Positions 62,217 to 64,000 of a stretch of DNA of 64,000 nucleotides are shown here, in pieces (positions within the stretch are counted from its first letter, which is position 1; the number at the start of each line of letters is the position of its first letter). Below the pieces are notes generated by a model, which was not told the origin of the DNA, ran no database searches, and saw only the letters and a list, made by a program, of their open reading frames with translations. Both the position numbers and the translations under genes were made by a program. This DNA comes from Bacillus_BA fengqiuensis (GTDB lineage Bacteria > Bacillota > Bacilli > Bacillales > Bacillaceae_H): NCBI GenBank assembly GCA_030813035.1, contig JAUSTV010000008.1; one strand, 5' to 3'.

Positions 62217-62497
62217 TAAAAAACGCCCATCGGATTTCGATGAGCGAATAGAATGGAATAGCTAAAAGGGGTACACGACACCTTTCGCACTCGCATTCTA
62301 TCCTCTCACCTCCCGAAGAAGATAGTACGACGTAAAATAGGCAGGTCTCCTGACTTATGCATCATCCTACTTTAAGGCCTTCCCATGAAGCAGCTTCACA
62401 GTGGATTTCCTTATTTCATCAGCAATTACAGTTGCGGGTACAGTTCTGGATTCTCACCAGATTCCCTTTTCGGTTGCTTTCACAACACCTATTTTAC
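62217..62497 (-). promoter_or_regulatory. Cobalamin riboswitch of the nrd operon
   Basis: Aptamer 62497-62333: P1 arms TAAAATAGGTG/TGCCTATTTTA, GGTGAGAATCCAGAACTGTA, CCCGCAACTG, and the B12-box AGTCAGGAGACCTGCC. Expression platform: antiterminator candidate ATAGAATG/CATTCTAT and terminator CGCTCATCG-AAAT-CCGATGGGCG-TTTTTT (62218-62246) ending ~15 nt before the Shine-Dalgarno of nrdA. B12 is expected to switch the operon off. Confidence 0.93.
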
Positions 62498-62503
62498 CGA
62501 GTA

Positions 62504-62549
62504 ACACAATATATTGTATTTAAAATTAAATAAAATAACTATATCTTGT
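62504..62549 (-). promoter_or_regulatory. Tandem NrdR boxes
   Basis: ACACAATATATTGT (62504-62517) and TAACTATATCTTGT (62536-62549) match the NrdR palindrome; they are 32 nt apart, about three helical turns, the usual arrangement for the reductase repressor NrdR. Confidence 0.7.
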
Positions 62550-62636
62550 TGTCTTGTCCATTATAAAGCTAATTTTTTCATATGACAACTGTTTTTTCCA
62601 CTTTACCTACTTTAAATTAATTTCTTATTTTCGACA

Positions 62637-62690
62637 AGAGGGAGAGCATAAAGCGACATCCTCTCCATCGCTTTATGCTCTCCCTCAAAG
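62637..62690 (-). terminator. menC terminator-like hairpin
   Basis: GAGGGAGAGCATAAAGCGA ... TCGCTTTATGCTCTCCCTC: a 19-bp perfect stem between menC and the nrd leader. Confidence 0.7.
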
Positions 62691-62716
62691 AAATTTGATA
62701 ACTACTAACTCGTCAA

Positions 62717-63835
62717 TCAATCATTATTTCGATTGACATAGGTTCTTGTTTCATATGCAATATCTCGTAAAAAATCTCGATCTATGCCAAAACCAATTCC
62801 ACATTCTGACGGGACGTTGATATATCCGTCTTTCACCATCACTTCAGGAATGATCACATCTCTCTCCCAATAACGGGCTGAGGCAGAAATATCACCGGGA
62901 ATCGTAAAACCCGGAAGAGAGGCAAGTGCAATGTTATGGGCACGGGATACGCCGGATTCGAGCATCCCGCCGACCCATAGATCAACTTCTTGATCCAAAC
63001 ATAAATCATGGATGCGCTTCGCTTCCGTCAGCCCTCCAACTCTTCCGATTTTTACATTGACGATTTGACAGCTTCCGAGTTCAATGGCTTTCCGTGCATC
63101 ATCATATGACACGATACTTTCATCAAGACAAATGGGAGTAGCAATCTCTCTCTGCAATTTTGCATGGTCTACAATATCATCTGAATCAAGAGGCTGCTCA
63201 ATCATCATCAAGCGGAATTCATCCAAACGCTTCAAATGCTCGATATCCTGTAACGTATAAGCTGAATTCGCATCGGCCATCAGTGGGATGGAAGGATACT
63301 CTTTTCGAATTTGGCGAATAAGCTCACAATCATAACCTGGCTTGATTTTTATTTTAAAGCGTTTATATCCTTCCTTTAGATGGCTCTCGATATTTGCCAG
63401 CATATTTGGAATTTGGTCGATTCCAATGACAACCCCGGCTTCAATCCGTTCCCTCTTTCCTCCAATCAAGGCGGCAAGAGATTTGCCCTCTTTTTTGGAA
63501 AACATGTCCCATACAGCACAATCAATAGCGGCCTTCGCCATATGATTTCGTTTAATGGGAGCGAAGGTCGTCTGGATCTCTTCAGGATGCTCGATAGACT
63601 GTTTAAACAAAGCTGGAATCAAAAACTGATCCAACATATGAAAGGACGTTTGAATGGTCTCTTCTGTATACCATGGAGTGGAAAACGCTACTACCTCGCC
63701 CCACCCGATGACTCCATCTCTATCTTCCACTTCTAATAAGATCATTTCCCGCTTTTGTACCGTCCCATAGCTTGTCACAAACGGCATTAACAAGTCCATC
63801 GCAATAAAATGCAATGTCACCGATCTAATCTTCAT
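62717..63835 (-). CDS. menC: o-Succinylbenzoate synthase
   Basis: 372 residues, enolase superfamily. Lys acid/base pair KIKIKPG (near 165), metal ligands in PLMADANSAYTL (Asp), MIEQPLDSDD (Glu) and CLDESIVSYDD (Asp), second Lys in NVKIGRVGG. It dehydrates SHCHC in menaquinone synthesis, or acts as an N-acylamino acid racemase in some relatives. The ATG at 63835 is preferred from GGGG spacing; it overlaps menE by 11 nt. Confidence 0.93.
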   Translation of the reverse strand: MKIRSVTLHFIAMDLLMPFVTSYGTVQKREMILLEVEDRDGVIGWGEVVAFSTPWYTEETIQTSFHMLDQFLIPALFKQSIEHPEEIQTTFAPIKRNHMAKAAIDCAVWDMFSKKEGKSLAALIGGKRERIEAGVVIGIDQIPNMLANIESHLKEGYKRFKIKIKPGYDCELIRQIRKEYPSIPLMADANSAYTLQDIEHLKRLDEFRLMMIEQPLDSDDIVDHAKLQREIATPICLDESIVSYDDARKAIELGSCQIVNVKIGRVGGLTEAKRIHDLCLDQEVDLWVGGMLESGVSRAHNIALASLPGFTIPGDISASARYWERDVIIPEVMVKDGYINVPSECGIGFGIDRDFLRDIAYETRTYVNRNND

Positions 63836-64000
63836 TTCCATGTCCCCCGTATGTTTCAAGCAATAAAGGCAACCGGCGGCGTACAAGCTTATTGGATGCG
63901 TTGCGCGGCAGCTCATCAACGAAGTAGATGGCTCTCGGTACTTTATATTTAGCCAGCACCTTCCCGCAATGTTGCCTGACCTCTTCTTCCGTTAAAGAGA
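63825..64000 (-). CDS. menE: 2-Succinylbenzoate-CoA ligase, C-terminal end (partial)
   Basis: The frame enters from the right edge and stops at 63825. LTEEEVRQHCGKVLAKYKVP, FVDELPRNASNKLVRRRL is the C-terminal subdomain of acyl-CoA ligases including the A10-type Lys region (N-x-K). With menC it fits the B. subtilis men cluster. Confidence 0.85.
   Translation of the reverse strand, partial: SLTEEEVRQHCGKVLAKYKVPRAIYFVDELPRNASNKLVRRRLPLLLETYGGHGNED

Overview
The window comes from a Bacillaceae chromosome with Bacillus subtilis-like gene order. From left to right it follows the ytp-ytl-ytz-yt block of B. subtilis almost gene for gene: sftA-ytpRQP-ytoP-ytzB-ytnP-trmB-ytzH-ytmP-amyX-ytlQ-ytlP-pepV-ytzE-rsuA-ytgP-ytfP, then cse60, rhodanese, leuS, yttB, ytzC-ytqAB-ytpBA-ytoA, metK-pckA-ytmBA-ytlACD-ytkD-dps-luxS-ytjA-ytiB-ythAB and menCE. 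No rRNA, tRNA, CRISPR array or complete IS element was seen. Most genes are housekeeping: tRNA and rRNA modification, peptidases, aminoacylation, SAM synthesis, gluconeogenesis, ABC transport, cytochrome bd oxidase and menaquinone synthesis.

Classical Gram-positive RNA regulators are visible: a T-box leader on leuS, a SAM-I (S-box) riboswitch on metK, and a cobalamin riboswitch with an intrinsic terminator in front of the ribonucleotide reductase genes. Protein operators inferred from sequence are Zur boxes before the zinc GTPase and the zinc-binding lipoprotein, Fur boxes before a small flavodoxin cluster, a CcpN-like site on the pckA promoter, a cre before a GntP-type permease, and tandem NrdR boxes before the reductase operon.

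The most striking region is 54.7-62.5 kb. The ribonucleotide reductase operon is interrupted by three self-splicing introns. The large-subunit gene carries two group I introns that isolate a 72-nt internal exon; the second encodes an HNH endonuclease with four zinc-ribbon-like modules. The small-subunit gene carries a complete 2.6-kb group II intron encoding a reverse transcriptase/maturase. Removing the predicted introns restores uninterrupted frames of 755 and 347 codons with all expected catalytic residues. The operon is also preceded by the B12 riboswitch and NrdR boxes, so control at promoter, leader and splicing levels is stacked on one essential pathway.

The intergenic spaces are rich in structured repeats. 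Four copies of a two-hairpin element show compensatory changes in the stems and a conserved loop. At least seven copies or fragments of a modular multi-hairpin element occur, one with another repeat nested inside it. There are also MITE-like elements, one flanked by a 12-bp direct repeat. Some genes are decayed: a half-length DUF84 NTPase, a GGDEF-domain tail, and an unidentified C-terminal remnant next to amyX.
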